Part shown: positions 26,474 through 38,710 of the stretch, piece by piece
Layout: each line of letters opens with the position of its first letter
Numbering within the stretch: position 1 is the first letter of the stretch
Source: Streptomyces sp. TSRI0107
GTDB taxonomy: Bacteria > Actinomycetota > Actinomycetes > Streptomycetales > Streptomycetaceae
Reading direction: 5' to 3'
NCBI RefSeq assembly: GCF_001905845.1
Contig: NZ_LIVZ01000009.1
Location: forward strand, 302,348 to 366,347
Length of the DNA: 64,000 nucleotides
Translations under genes and position numbers: made by a program
The notes under the pieces: generated by a model
The model's database searches: none
What the model saw: only the letters and a program-made list of their open reading frames with translations
Told to the model about the DNA's origin: nothing

Positions 26474-27694
26474 TCAGCCGCGCACGGACTCGGTCTCCGC
26501 CGGCATCCGGCCGGCCACCAGCAGTTCCCGGCCCGCGTGCGGGGCAGTGCGGCGGTGGTCGACCGCGTAGGCGATCGCCGCGACCGCGAGGCCCAGGAGC
26601 GCCAGCAGGGCGCCCGCGAGGGCGGGGGACGTGGTGCCGAAGCCCGCGGCCAGGGCGAGGCCGCCGATCCAGGCGCCGCCGGCGTTGGCGAGGTTGAAGG
26701 CGGCCTGGTTGGCGGAGGAGGCGAGGGAGGGGGCCGCGGCGGCCTTCTCCATGACCATCAGCTGGAGCGGGGAGCCGGTGACGAAGGCGGCCGTGCCGAG
26801 GAGAGCCACCGCGAGCGCCGCGGTCCACCCGGTCCGCATCAGCAGGGGGAACGCGGCGAGGACCGCCGTCAGGGCGATCAGGCCGCCGAACAGGGTGGCG
26901 CGCATCGCGTGGTCGGCGAGGCGGCCGCCCAGCAGATTGCCGACCGTCGCGCCGACGCCGAACAGGGCCAGCAGCACGGTCACGCTGGTCTCGGCGTAGC
27001 CCGCGGAGTCGGTGAGCATCGGCGCGATGTAGCTGTACGCGGCGAAGAGCGCGCCGAAGCCCGCGACCGTGGTGCCGAGCGCCAGCCAGACGGGGAGCGA
27101 GCGCAGGGCGGCCAGTTCGCCGCGCAGGCCGGCCGCGGGGGCCGTCGCCGTGTCGCGCGGGATCAGCAGGGCCAGGGACGCGATCGCCACCAGGCCGATC
27201 GCGCTGACGCCGAGGAAGGTGGCGCGCCAGCCGAGGTGCTGGCCCATGAGCGTGGCGACGGGGACGCCGGCGATGTTGGCGACGGTCAGGCCGAGGAACA
27301 TCAGCGAGACGGAGCGGGCCTTGCGTTCGGGCGCGACCAGGGTGGTCGCGACGACCGCGCCGACGCCGAAGAACGCGCCGTGCGGGAGGCCGCTGAGGAA
27401 GCGGGCGGCGAGCAGGTAGTGCTCGTCGGGGGCGAACGCCGACAGGGCGTTGCCCGCGACGAAGAGGATCATCAGGCCGATCAGGACGGCGCGGCGGGAC
27501 AGGCGCACGGTGAGCGCCGCCAGCAGCGGGGCGCCGATGACGACACCGAGGGCGTAGGCGGACACGAGGTGTCCGGCGCTGGGGATGGATATGTGCAGGT
27601 CGGCCGCGACGTCGGGCAGCAGGCCCATCATCACGAATTCGGTCGTGCCGATACCGAAGGCACCTACGGCCAGGGCGAGCAGGGCCAGGGGCAT
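26474..27694 (-). CDS. MFS exporter, DHA1 family (AraJ/Cmr-like)
   Basis: Twelve-segment drug/sugar:H+ antiporter of 406 residues. Early motifs are typical: FGIGTTEFVMMGLLPDVAADL in TM1, LTVRLSRRAVLIGLMI (motif A) and ARFLSGLPHGAFFGVGAVVATTL (motif B/C region). Relatives export arabinose, purine nucleosides or chloramphenicol; the substrate is undetermined. ATG 27694 begins just before TM1, preceded by AAAGGCG; an in-frame start 24 nt upstream is possible. No adjacent regulator. Confidence 0.87.
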   Translation of the reverse strand: MPLALLALAVGAFGIGTTEFVMMGLLPDVAADLHISIPSAGHLVSAYALGVVIGAPLLAALTVRLSRRAVLIGLMILFVAGNALSAFAPDEHYLLAARFLSGLPHGAFFGVGAVVATTLVAPERKARSVSLMFLGLTVANIAGVPVATLMGQHLGWRATFLGVSAIGLVAIASLALLIPRDTATAPAAGLRGELAALRSLPVWLALGTTVAGFGALFAAYSYIAPMLTDSAGYAETSVTVLLALFGVGATVGNLLGGRLADHAMRATLFGGLIALTAVLAAFPLLMRTGWTAALAVALLGTAAFVTGSPLQLMVMEKAAAAPSLASSANQAAFNLANAGGAWIGGLALAAGFGTTSPALAGALLALLGLAVAAIAYAVDHRRTAPHAGRELLVAGRMPAETESVRG

Positions 27695-27831
27695 GAAGGC
27701 ATCGCCTTTCGAGCGCATACAGGTACAGGGGCTTACAGGGGAGCGGGGTTCGGTTCCATCGTATGTTCAGCTACGGAACAAATGCTCCCCCGGCCGCTAT
27801 TCCGGCGGGGTTCCGGAAGGCTTCCTACCGG

Positions 27832-28881
27832 TTAAGAGTCCGTTGCCAGCCGCATGCGCGCCGCCACCGGCAGATGGTCGCTGCCCGTCTCCGGCAGGGT
27901 CCAGGAGCTGACCGGCTCGACGCCCTTGACCAGGATCTGGTCGATCCGCGCCATCGGGAACGAGGCCGGCCAGCTGAACCCGAAGCCGCTGCCCGCCGCG
28001 CCCTGCGTGGAGCGCATCTGGGCGGTCACCGCGTTCAGCGCCCGGTCGTTCATGGTGCCGTTGAGGTCGCCGAGCAGGACGACCCGGTCCAGTTGCTCGT
28101 GGGCGATGGCCTCGCCGAGCGCGTCGGCGCTGGTGTCCCGCTGCCGGGCGGTGAACCCGGCCTCCAGCTTCACCCGCACCGACGGCAGATGGGCGACGTA
28201 CACCGCGACCGGCCCCTGCGGGGTGGTCACGGTGGCCCGCATGGCCCGGGTCCAGCCCAGCTTGATGTCCACCGGCTCGATCCCGCTGAGCGGGTACTTG
28301 CTCCACAGCCCGACCGTGCCCTGCACCGAGTGGTACCGGTACGTCGGCGCCAGCGCCTCCTCGTACGTGGCCACCGCCGAGGCGCGCAGCTCCTCCAGCG
28401 CCACCACGTCCGCGCCGGACGCGGCCACGGCCCGGGCGGTGCCCGCCGGGTCGGCGTTGTCGGCGTTGACGTTGTGCGTGGCCACCGTGAGGTCGCCGCC
28501 GGCGGCGGCCTTGTCGGTGAGCAGTCCGCCGAAGAGGTTGAGCCAGACGGCCGCCGGGAGCAGCACCGCGATCAGCGCGGTCGCGGACCTGCGCAGGACG
28601 GCCGTCAGGAGCAGCACCGGGACGCCGAGGCCCAGCCAGGGCAGAAACGTCTCGGTGAGGCTGCCGAGGTTGCCGAACCGGTTCGGGATGTGGGCGTGGG
28701 CCGCCATCACCAGGGCGAGCACGACGGCGAGGGCGGCGGCGATCAGGCCGCGGCGCCAGATCCGCGGGTCGCCGCGCCAGCCGGCGGCGATACGGTTCGC
28801 CAGGCGCCGCGGTCCGGACTCTCGACGCCCGGCCTCCGAGCCGCCGCCGTCCGTCTCCGTCACGTACGCCTGCTGCGCCAT
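27832..28881 (-). CDS. Membrane-anchored endonuclease/exonuclease/phosphatase-fold protein
   Basis: Protein of 349 residues. Three hydrophobic spans between about residues 45 and 122 precede an extracytoplasmic EEP domain. Catalytic landmarks are ATHNVNADN, VVALEEL, GDLNGTMNDRAL and the terminal GSDHLPV. In this topology the domain acts outside the membrane on a nucleic acid, phosphodiester or lipid phosphate. The ATG at 28881 has GAGG about 7 nt upstream. Confidence 0.87.
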   Translation of the reverse strand: MAQQAYVTETDGGGSEAGRRESGPRRLANRIAAGWRGDPRIWRRGLIAAALAVVLALVMAAHAHIPNRFGNLGSLTETFLPWLGLGVPVLLLTAVLRRSATALIAVLLPAAVWLNLFGGLLTDKAAAGGDLTVATHNVNADNADPAGTARAVAASGADVVALEELRASAVATYEEALAPTYRYHSVQGTVGLWSKYPLSGIEPVDIKLGWTRAMRATVTTPQGPVAVYVAHLPSVRVKLEAGFTARQRDTSADALGEAIAHEQLDRVVLLGDLNGTMNDRALNAVTAQMRSTQGAAGSGFGFSWPASFPMARIDQILVKGVEPVSSWTLPETGSDHLPVAARMRLATDS

Positions 28882-29063
28882 ACCGTCGCCTCGCTACCTG
28901 CCGTGCTCATCGTCGTCCCCCGCGCCTATGACCCTAGGGGATGATCGACTTCGTTCCTGCCGTCCATGACGGCCGTACAGGCACCAGGACGAAGAAGTCG
29001 GCGCGAGGAGTTCCGGGTGTCGCTCCGATGGCCGGGTCTGTGACGAAACGATCACATTCCGGT

Positions 29064-29675
29064 TCACGGGCGCAGGCCCTCCAGCAGCCGGTCGACGATC
29101 TCCTCCGACAGGCCCTCCGGCAGGGAGGCGCCCGGGCGCATCACCGTGCGCACCAGCATCGGACCGAGGAACAGGTCGATCAGCAGTTCCAGGTCCACGT
29201 CGTCGCGCAGCTCGCCGTCGCGCTGGCCGCGGCGCAGCACCTCCAGCTGGAGGCGGCGGCGGGGCTCGACGACGCTCGCGTGGTAGGCGGCCCAGATCTT
29301 CGGGCTGCTCTTCATCTGGGCGTAGACGTTGAGCAGGATCGCCGACGACTGGGCCATCAGCCCGCGCCCGCGCAGCTGTTCCAGCAGGGCCACCAGGTCG
29401 TCGCGCATGGAGGTGCCGGGCAGCTCGGGGTCGGGGGGTTCGGCGGCGCGGACGACGTCGACGAAGAGTTCCTCCTTGCCGGGCCAGCGGCGGTAGATGG
29501 TCGCCTTGCCGACGCCGGCGGTGCGGGCGATCCGCTCGATGGACAGCTCCGCGAGCGGTACGCCGTCCTCCAGCAGTTTCACCACGCCCTCGATGATGGC
29601 CCGCTCCACCGCCTCGCTGCGGGGGCGGCCCCTGGCGGGGGTGTCCTGGCCGGGACGGCTGTCGGCGAGCCTCAC
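29064..29675 (-). CDS. TetR-family repressor coupled to the MFS pump
   Basis: Regulator of 203 residues with a TetR HTH (LAELSIERIARTAGVGKATIYRRWPGKEELFVDV) and a helical ligand domain. GTG 29675 overlaps the MFS stop in a GTGA overlap and has AAGGA 7 nt upstream, so it is made from the same transcript as the pump. It probably represses its own operon through the palindrome at 31275-31297 until a pump substrate binds. Confidence 0.9.
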   Translation of the reverse strand: MRLADSRPGQDTPARGRPRSEAVERAIIEGVVKLLEDGVPLAELSIERIARTAGVGKATIYRRWPGKEELFVDVVRAAEPPDPELPGTSMRDDLVALLEQLRGRGLMAQSSAILLNVYAQMKSSPKIWAAYHASVVEPRRRLQLEVLRRGQRDGELRDDVDLELLIDLFLGPMLVRTVMRPGASLPEGLSEEIVDRLLEGLRP

Positions 29676-31252
29676 GTCACTGTCCTTTCCATGACGGCTG
29701 GGAGTGATTCTTCCTGCCGCCGTCCCGGCAGGAACAGCGCCACCACCAGTGCCCCGGCCACCGCGACGCCCGCACCGCACAGCGCGGCCAGCCGCATGGC
29801 GTGCAGGAAGGCGTCGTGGGCCGGGCCGACCAGGGCGTCGCCGCGCGGGCCGAGGCGGGCTGCGACGGCGAGGGTGGCCTCGACGGACTCGCCGGCGGTG
29901 TGGCGCAGGGCGGCGGGCAGCGCGGTCAGCTTGCCCTCGATGGCGGTGCGGTAGGCCGCGGAGAGGACGGAGCCGAGCACCGCGACGCCGAGGGCGCCGC
30001 CGACCTGGCGGAAGGTGTTGCTGAGGGCGGAGGCGGAACCCGCCTTCTCGCGGGGCAGGGCCTGCATGATGACGACGCTGGTGGGGGTCATGATGTGCGC
30101 CATGCCGGTGCCCATGAGGAAGAAGACGACTTCCAGGACCCAGACCGGGGTGTCGGCGTCGAAGGTGGCGAACACGGCGAGCATGGCGGCGAGCAGCAGC
30201 ATGCCGCCGGTGGTGGTGGCCTTGTTGCCGAAGCGGTCGACGAGCAGCCGGGCGCGGGGCGCGAAGACCAGCTGGGCGGCGGCGAGCGGCAGCATCAGCA
30301 GGCCGGTCTCCAGCGGCGAGTAGCCGCGCACGCTCTGGGTGTAGAAGACCGAGAAGAAGGTCACGCCCGTCAGCGCGAAGAAGACCAGCGAGATGGCGGC
30401 GATCGCGGCGGAGAAGACCTTGTTCCGGAAGTAGGTGACGTCGATGGACGGGTGCTCGCTGCGCTTCTCGAAGACGACGAAGGCGATGAGCACGGCGAGG
30501 CCCGCGCCGCTGGTGGCCAGGACGGCGGGGTCGGTGAAGTCGGCGAGTTCGCCGCCCTTGATGATGCCGAAGACCAGCAGGACGAGGCCGACGACGGACA
30601 GCAGCACGCCCACGGGGTCGATCCGCCCGGGGCGGGGGTCGCGGGAGTCGGGCACCAGCCACACCATGAGGGCGACCGCGAGCAGCACGATCGGCACGTT
30701 GACGAGGAAGACGGATCCCCACCAGAAGTGCTCCAGGAGGAATCCGCCGGTGATCGGGCCGATGGCGATGGCGAGGCCGACGCCGCCGGCCCAGAAGCCG
30801 ATGGCCTTCGGCTGCTCGTCGCGTTCGAAGACGTTCATCAGCACGGCGAGGGTGGCGGGCATCACGAAGGCGGCGCCGAGGCCCATGACCGCGCGGTAGG
30901 TGATCAGCTCGCCCGGGGTGGCGGCGAACGCGGCGAGCGCGGAGCCGGCCCCGAACACGGCGAGCCCGCCGAGCAGCACCTTCTTGCGGCCGATCCGGTC
31001 GCCGAGGAGCCCGGCGCTGAACAGCAGGCCCGCGAAGACCAGGGTGTAGGAGTTGATCGCCCACTCCAGTTCGCTCTGGGTGGCGCCGATGCCGGTCGGG
31101 GCCGGGGTGGAGATCGTCTTGATGGCGACGTTCAGGATGGAGTTGTCGAGCACCACGATCAGCAGGCTCAGCATGAGCACACCCAGGATGGCCCAGCGGC
31201 GCCGGTGCACCGCTTCGGGTATGCGGGGGGCGTGGACGGCGGCGTCAGTCAT
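29672..31252 (-). CDS. MFS drug exporter, DHA2 (EmrB/QacA) family
   Basis: Fourteen-segment multidrug:H+ antiporter of 526 residues. TM1 carries LLIVVLDNSILNVAIKTI, followed by motif A (GLLGDRIGRKKVLLGGL) and the antiporter motif C (AGGVGLAIAIGPITGGFL). First gene of an operon with a TetR repressor, divergent from panB. A likely operator lies 23-45 nt upstream. The exported compound cannot be deduced. Confidence 0.92.
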   Translation of the reverse strand: MTDAAVHAPRIPEAVHRRRWAILGVLMLSLLIVVLDNSILNVAIKTISTPAPTGIGATQSELEWAINSYTLVFAGLLFSAGLLGDRIGRKKVLLGGLAVFGAGSALAAFAATPGELITYRAVMGLGAAFVMPATLAVLMNVFERDEQPKAIGFWAGGVGLAIAIGPITGGFLLEHFWWGSVFLVNVPIVLLAVALMVWLVPDSRDPRPGRIDPVGVLLSVVGLVLLVFGIIKGGELADFTDPAVLATSGAGLAVLIAFVVFEKRSEHPSIDVTYFRNKVFSAAIAAISLVFFALTGVTFFSVFYTQSVRGYSPLETGLLMLPLAAAQLVFAPRARLLVDRFGNKATTTGGMLLLAAMLAVFATFDADTPVWVLEVVFFLMGTGMAHIMTPTSVVIMQALPREKAGSASALSNTFRQVGGALGVAVLGSVLSAAYRTAIEGKLTALPAALRHTAGESVEATLAVAARLGPRGDALVGPAHDAFLHAMRLAALCGAGVAVAGALVVALFLPGRRQEESLPAVMERTVT

Positions 31253-31274
31253 GGGGCCGAGCCTAGAAGATTTA

Positions 31275-31297
31275 CGATACGAGACGGTTCCGTATCG
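31275..31297. promoter_or_regulatory. Palindromic TetR operator of the pump operon
   Basis: CGATACG (31275-31281) and its exact complement CGTATCG (31291-31297) are separated by 9 nt. The region is AT-rich for this genome and overlaps the expected promoter of the MFS-TetR operon. Confidence 0.65.
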
Positions 31298-31434
31298 AAT
31301 ATTCTTTGCCCGTTCTTGTGTGCGCCGCGCGGCGTGACGGGGGTCCCCTAGCCGACCGTGACACGAGGTGCCACCATGGGGGTGATCCGGGGACGCCGTG
31401 AGGGCGCCTCGAGATGACGTAAGGAGCCGTTGTC

Positions 31435-32310
31435 ATGACGCAGCTTTCGGCTGCCCAGACTGCGAAGACAGGAACCTCCGACGGCAGCAAGGCGCTGTAC
31501 GGGGGCAAGGGCACCCGCCGTATCACCGTCCGCGACATCGCCCTCGCCAAGGAGCGGGGCGAGAAGTGGCCCATGCTCACCGCGTACGACGCGATGACCG
31601 CGTCCGTCTTCGACGAGGCCGGCATCCCGGTGATCCTCGTCGGCGACTCGGCGGGCAACTGCCACCTCGGGTACGAGACCACCGTGCCCGTCACCCTCGA
31701 CGAGATGACCATGCTCTCCGCCGCGGTGGTGCGCGGCACCCGGCGCTCGCTGATCGTCGGCGACCTGCCGTTCGGCTCCTACCAGGAGGGTCCGGTGCAG
31801 GCGCTGCGCTCGGCGACCCGGCTGGTGAAGGAGGCCGGGGTGCAGGCCGTGAAGCTGGAGGGCGGCGAGCGCTCGCACGAGCAGATCCGGCTGCTGGTGG
31901 AGTCCGGCATCCCGGTGATGGCCCACATCGGGCTCACCCCGCAGTCCGTGAACGCCATGGGGTACCGGGTGCAGGGGCGCGGCGAGGAGGCGGCCCAGCA
32001 GCTGCTGCGGGACGCCAAGGCCGTGCAGGACGCGGGCGCGTTCGCGGTGGTGCTGGAGCTGGTGCCGGCCGAGCTGGCGGCCGAGGTGACGCGCACCCTG
32101 CACATCCCGACGGTGGGCATCGGCGCCGGGGCGGAGACGGACGCGCAGGTGCTGGTGTGGACCGACATGCTGGGGCTGACCGGCGGCCGGGTGCCGAAGT
32201 TCGTCAAGCAGTACGCGAACCTGCGTGAGGTCATGGGCGACGCGGTGAAGGCGTTCGCCGAGGACGTGGTCGGCGGAACGTTCCCGCAGGAGGAGCACTC
32301 CGTCCACTGA
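31435..32310 (+). CDS. panB: 3-methyl-2-oxobutanoate hydroxymethyltransferase
   Basis: First enzyme of pantothenate (coenzyme A) synthesis, transferring a methylene-derived hydroxymethyl group to alpha-ketoisovalerate. It has 291 residues, including a roughly 25-residue N-terminal extension common in actinomycetes. Motifs are MLTAYDAMTASVFDEAGI, VGDSAGNCHLGYETT (metal site), GGERSHEQI, IPVMAHIGLTPQSV and IPTVGIGAGAETDAQVLVW. AGGAG lies about 8 nt before the ATG. It is monocistronic, ending at a strong terminator. Confidence 0.96.
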   Translation: MTQLSAAQTAKTGTSDGSKALYGGKGTRRITVRDIALAKERGEKWPMLTAYDAMTASVFDEAGIPVILVGDSAGNCHLGYETTVPVTLDEMTMLSAAVVRGTRRSLIVGDLPFGSYQEGPVQALRSATRLVKEAGVQAVKLEGGERSHEQIRLLVESGIPVMAHIGLTPQSVNAMGYRVQGRGEEAAQQLLRDAKAVQDAGAFAVVLELVPAELAAEVTRTLHIPTVGIGAGAETDAQVLVWTDMLGLTGGRVPKFVKQYANLREVMGDAVKAFAEDVVGGTFPQEEHSVH

Positions 32311-32326
32311 GCCATCGCGGTACCGG

Positions 32327-32362
32327 ACAGCCCCGCCGATCGTCCCCCGTCGGCGGGGCTGT
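32327..32362 (+). terminator. Terminator after panB
   Basis: A perfect 13-bp stem (32327-32339 and 32350-32362, ACAGCCCCGCCGA arms) with a 10-nt loop starts 17 nt after the panB stop. Confidence 0.85.
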
Positions 32363-32406
32363 TCCGTTGCCGGGCGCGGCCCTCACCGACACGCGCCGTC
32401 GGCGGC

Positions 32407-32435
32407 TGTCGGTGACCTGTCGGCCGTTTGTCGGT
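32407..32435. promoter_or_regulatory. Three TGTCGG direct repeats in 11-bp phase; candidate SARP binding site and promoter of the ABC operon
   Basis: TGTCGG occurs at 32407, 32418 and 32429, exactly 11 bp apart, and a GACACT -10-like hexamer follows at 32443-32448. SARP activators such as AfsR and ActII-ORF4 bind direct heptamer repeats of 11-bp period about 8 bp upstream of the -10. The ATG at 32458 would then lie at or within about two bases of the transcription start. A SARP gene lies 1.8 kb downstream, at the end of this operon. Confidence 0.55.
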
Positions 32436-32457
32436 GGGCCCTGACACTGTCGTCCGC

Positions 32458-33477
32458 ATGACACGGATCGAGAAGAACGACGGCACCATGGCCGTGACCG
32501 TACGAGGGCTGGTGAAGCACTACGGGGAGACCAAGGCGCTGGACGGCGTCGACCTGGACGTGCGGGAGGGCACCGTGATGGGGGTGCTCGGGCCGAACGG
32601 CGCCGGGAAGACCACCCTGGTGCGGATTCTGTCCACCCTGCTGTCCCCCGACGCCGGGCAGGCCACCGTCGCCGGCTACGACGTCGTACGGCAGCCCCGG
32701 CAGCTGCGCCGGGTGATCGGGCTCACCGGGCAGTACGCCTCCGTCGACGAGAAGCTGCCGGGCTGGGAGAACCTGTATCTGATCGGGCGGCTGCTGGACC
32801 TGTCCCGCAAGGACGCCCGGGCCCGCGCCGACGAGCTGCTGGAGCGGTTCTCGCTGACGGAGGCGGGAAAGCGGCCGGCGGCCACCTACTCCGGCGGCAT
32901 GCGGCGGCGGCTCGACCTGGCCGCCTCGATGATCGGCAATCCGGCGGTGCTCTACCTGGACGAGCCGACCACCGGACTGGACCCGCGCACCCGCAACGAG
33001 GTGTGGGACGAGGTCAAGCGCATGGTCGGGGACGGCGTGACCGTGCTGCTGACCACGCAGTACATGGAGGAGGCCGAGCAGCTGGCCTCCGAGCTGACCG
33101 TCGTCGACCGCGGCAAGGTCATCGCGCGCGGCGGCATCGACGAGCTGAAGGCCAAGGTGGGCGGTCGAACCCTGCGGGTGAAGCCGGCCGATCCGCTCCG
33201 GTTGCGGCCGCTGGCCCGCGCGCTGGACGACCTGGGCATCACCGGGCTGGCCACCACCACCGTGGACGCCGAGCGCGGCGCCGTGCTGGTGCCGATCCTC
33301 AGCGACGAGCAGCTGACCGCCGTGGTCTCGGCGACCGTCGGGCTCGGCATCACGCTGTCCTCCGTCACCACCGAACTGCCCAGCCTGGACGAGGTGTTCC
33401 TGTCCCTCACCGGCCACCGCGCCAGTGCGCCGCAGGACCCCGAGCCCACCGACGCCCGCGAGGAGGTCGCCGTATGA
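32458..33477 (+). CDS. ABC exporter ATP-binding protein (DrrA-like)
   Basis: Cytoplasmic ATPase of 339 residues driving a two-gene drug exporter. Walker A is LGPNGAGKTTLVRIL, the signature is YSGGMRRRLDLAASMIG, Walker B is VLYLDEPTTGLD, with the H-loop region LLTTQYMEEAEQL (Gln in place of His). The C-terminal extension (about residues 240-320) is typical of the daunorubicin-resistance DrrA class. The ATG at 32458 has no ribosome binding site and probably starts a leaderless message. The stop overlaps the next start (ATGA). Confidence 0.92.
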   Translation: MTRIEKNDGTMAVTVRGLVKHYGETKALDGVDLDVREGTVMGVLGPNGAGKTTLVRILSTLLSPDAGQATVAGYDVVRQPRQLRRVIGLTGQYASVDEKLPGWENLYLIGRLLDLSRKDARARADELLERFSLTEAGKRPAATYSGGMRRRLDLAASMIGNPAVLYLDEPTTGLDPRTRNEVWDEVKRMVGDGVTVLLTTQYMEEAEQLASELTVVDRGKVIARGGIDELKAKVGGRTLRVKPADPLRLRPLARALDDLGITGLATTTVDAERGAVLVPILSDEQLTAVVSATVGLGITLSSVTTELPSLDEVFLSLTGHRASAPQDPEPTDAREEVAV

Positions 33478-34280
33478 GCGCCACCACCGTCACCACCGAC
33501 CCCCGCATTCCGCTGCGCGGGCATCTGCGGCACACCGGTGCCCTGATCCGCCGCAACCTGCTGTGGATCAGGCAGGACCCGGAGTCGATGTTCGACGCCC
33601 TGCTGATGCCGGTCGTCTTCACCCTGCTGTTCGTCTACGTCTTCGGCGGCTCGATCGGGCAGGCCCTCGGCGGCGGGCAGGACGGATACGTGCAGTACGT
33701 GATCCCCGGCATGATCGCGATGATGAGCATGACGTTGTCGCAGGGCGTCGGCACCGGCTTCAGCCAGGACTTCAACTCCGGTGTCATGGACCGGTTCCGG
33801 TCCCTGCCGATCGGTCGCGGCTCGGTGCTGTTCGCGAAGATCTCGGTCGAACTGGTCCGGATGCTGTTCGCGACGACCGTGCTGATGATCGTCGCCGTCC
33901 TGGTCGGTTTCGACATCGAGCACTGGCTCGGTCTGTTGGCGGCCGTGGGCCTGTCCACGGCGTTCGCCTCGTCGATCATGTGGGTGTTCCTCACCCTGGG
34001 CGTGGTCCTGAAGAACGCGCAGTCCGTGCAGGCGATGGGCTTCCTGGTGCTGTTCCCGCTCCAGTTCGGCTCGTCGATCTTCGCGCCGACGGAGTCGATG
34101 CCGGGCTGGCTGCAGGCCTTCACCGACTACAACCCGCTCTCCACGCTCGCGGACGCGGCCCGCGGCCTGATGGTGGGCGGCCCGGTCGCCCACGACCTGT
34201 GGGTCACGCTGGGCTGGTCGGCGGCCATCACGGCGGTCATGGCACCGGTGGCCATCCACAAGTTCAAGACGAAGAGCTGA
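33474..34280 (+). CDS. ABC-2 type exporter permease (DrrB-like)
   Basis: Permease of 268 residues with six membrane spans, partner of the preceding ATPase. A soluble N terminus (RHTGALIRRNLLWIRQDPESMFDALLMPV) is followed by an ABC-2 transmembrane domain; FGSSIFAPTESMPGWLQAFTDYNPLS near the end is characteristic. Translationally coupled by a 4-nt ATGA overlap, with GAGGAG upstream. Ends 15 nt before the convergent SARP gene. Likely exports a hydrophobic natural product or drug. Confidence 0.92.
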   Translation: MSATTVTTDPRIPLRGHLRHTGALIRRNLLWIRQDPESMFDALLMPVVFTLLFVYVFGGSIGQALGGGQDGYVQYVIPGMIAMMSMTLSQGVGTGFSQDFNSGVMDRFRSLPIGRGSVLFAKISVELVRMLFATTVLMIVAVLVGFDIEHWLGLLAAVGLSTAFASSIMWVFLTLGVVLKNAQSVQAMGFLVLFPLQFGSSIFAPTESMPGWLQAFTDYNPLSTLADAARGLMVGGPVAHDLWVTLGWSAAITAVMAPVAIHKFKTKS

Positions 34281-34295
34281 CGCCGGTCGGCGGCG

Positions 34296-37562
<3,267 letters not shown>

Positions 37563-37690
37563 TGTCCCCAGGGACGCCAGGCCGCCGCCTCCGGGTTTCG
37601 GACCGGCCGGAAACAAGCGGGAACCCACACCCCCTCACGGAACGTTCCCCCTCCGTCACGGACCGGCCGCAACGCTCAGGAGCCCTCACC

Positions 37691-38491
37691 ATGACCACCG
37701 CCACCATCCGCCCGAGCGAACGGCGGATCAGTCCCGTCTTCCTCGGGATCCTCGCCGTGACGGCGGTCACCGGCTGGGCCACCTGGACCGGGTTCGCGGA
37801 GCAGCCCGGGGTGGCCGTGTTCCTGTTCGTGACGGCGGCGTGGATCGTCTCGCTGTGTCTGCACGAGTACGCGCACGCGCGGACCGCGCTGCACAGCGGC
37901 GACATCACGGTCGGCGCGAAGGGCTATCTCACGCTCAATCCGCTGCGGTACACGCACGCGCTGCTGAGCATCGTGCTGCCCGTGGTGTTCGTGATCATGG
38001 GCGGGATCGGTCTGCCGGGCGGTGCCGTCTTCATCGAGCGCGGGCGGATCCGGGGCCGCTGGCGGCACAGTCTGATCTCGGCGGCGGGCCCGCTGACGAA
38101 CGTGCTGTTCGCGGTGGTGTGCACGGCCCCGTTCTGGCTGGACGCGCTGGACGGCGTGCCGCCCGACTTCCGGTTCGCGCTGGCGTTCCTGGCGCTGCTC
38201 CAGGTGACGGCGGCGATCCTGAACTTCCTGCCGGTGCCGGGGCTGGACGGCTACGGCGTGCTGGAGCCCTGGCTGTCGTACGAGGTGCGGCGCCAGGTGG
38301 AGCCGCTGGCGCCGTTCGGCCTGCTGATCGTGTTCGCGCTGCTGTGGATCCCCGGGGTGAACGGCGCGTTCTTCGACCTGGTCGACGCGGTCCTGCGCGG
38401 ACTCGGGATCAGCGACTTCGACACGTACTGCGGCTACGACCTGTACCGCTTCTGGCGCGGAGGGAGCGAGGTCTGCTCGGTCACTCCGTGA
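37691..38491 (+). CDS. M50-family (site-2-protease-like) membrane metalloprotease
   Basis: Integral membrane protein of 266 residues. The zinc motif HEYAHA (HExxH) lies in TM2 near residue 57, and the third ligand motif is NFLPVPGLDGYG near residue 180, both as in S2P/SpoIVFB. It lacks a PDZ or CBS domain, so it belongs to the minimal class. Substrate unknown. GGAG is 8 nt before the ATG. Its 3' end overlaps a convergent small-protein gene by 11 nt. Confidence 0.87.
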   Translation: MTTATIRPSERRISPVFLGILAVTAVTGWATWTGFAEQPGVAVFLFVTAAWIVSLCLHEYAHARTALHSGDITVGAKGYLTLNPLRYTHALLSIVLPVVFVIMGGIGLPGGAVFIERGRIRGRWRHSLISAAGPLTNVLFAVVCTAPFWLDALDGVPPDFRFALAFLALLQVTAAILNFLPVPGLDGYGVLEPWLSYEVRRQVEPLAPFGLLIVFALLWIPGVNGAFFDLVDAVLRGLGISDFDTYCGYDLYRFWRGGSEVCSVTP

Positions 38492-38648
38492 CGCGGCGGC
38501 GCTTGAGGTAGTACCAGCACATGTTGGACGACAGTCCGGCCATCAGCACCCACACGATCCCCAGCCAGCTGCCCTGCGCGAAGGAGACCACGGCGGCGAC
38601 CACGGAGAGGACGCAGACGACGAGGGCGTAGAGGGCGAGACGGGACAT
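38481..38648 (-). CDS. Small two-span membrane protein (55 residues)
   Basis: Short hydrophobic protein (LALYALVVCVLSVVAAVVSFAQG then WLGIVWVLMAGLSSNMCWYYL) ending in a basic KRRRVTE tail. AGGAG lies 9 nt before the ATG, which together with two clean membrane segments argues that it is real. Function unknown. It could modulate the adjacent M50 protease, whose gene it overlaps tail to tail, but that is only positional inference. Confidence 0.7.
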   Translation of the reverse strand: MSRLALYALVVCVLSVVAAVVSFAQGSWLGIVWVLMAGLSSNMCWYYLKRRRVTE

Positions 38649-38710
38649 GTCGGTCGGCTCCTGTCGGGGGACACTGCTGGACTTGCTGCCCACCAGTGTC
38701 CCCCATGGGC

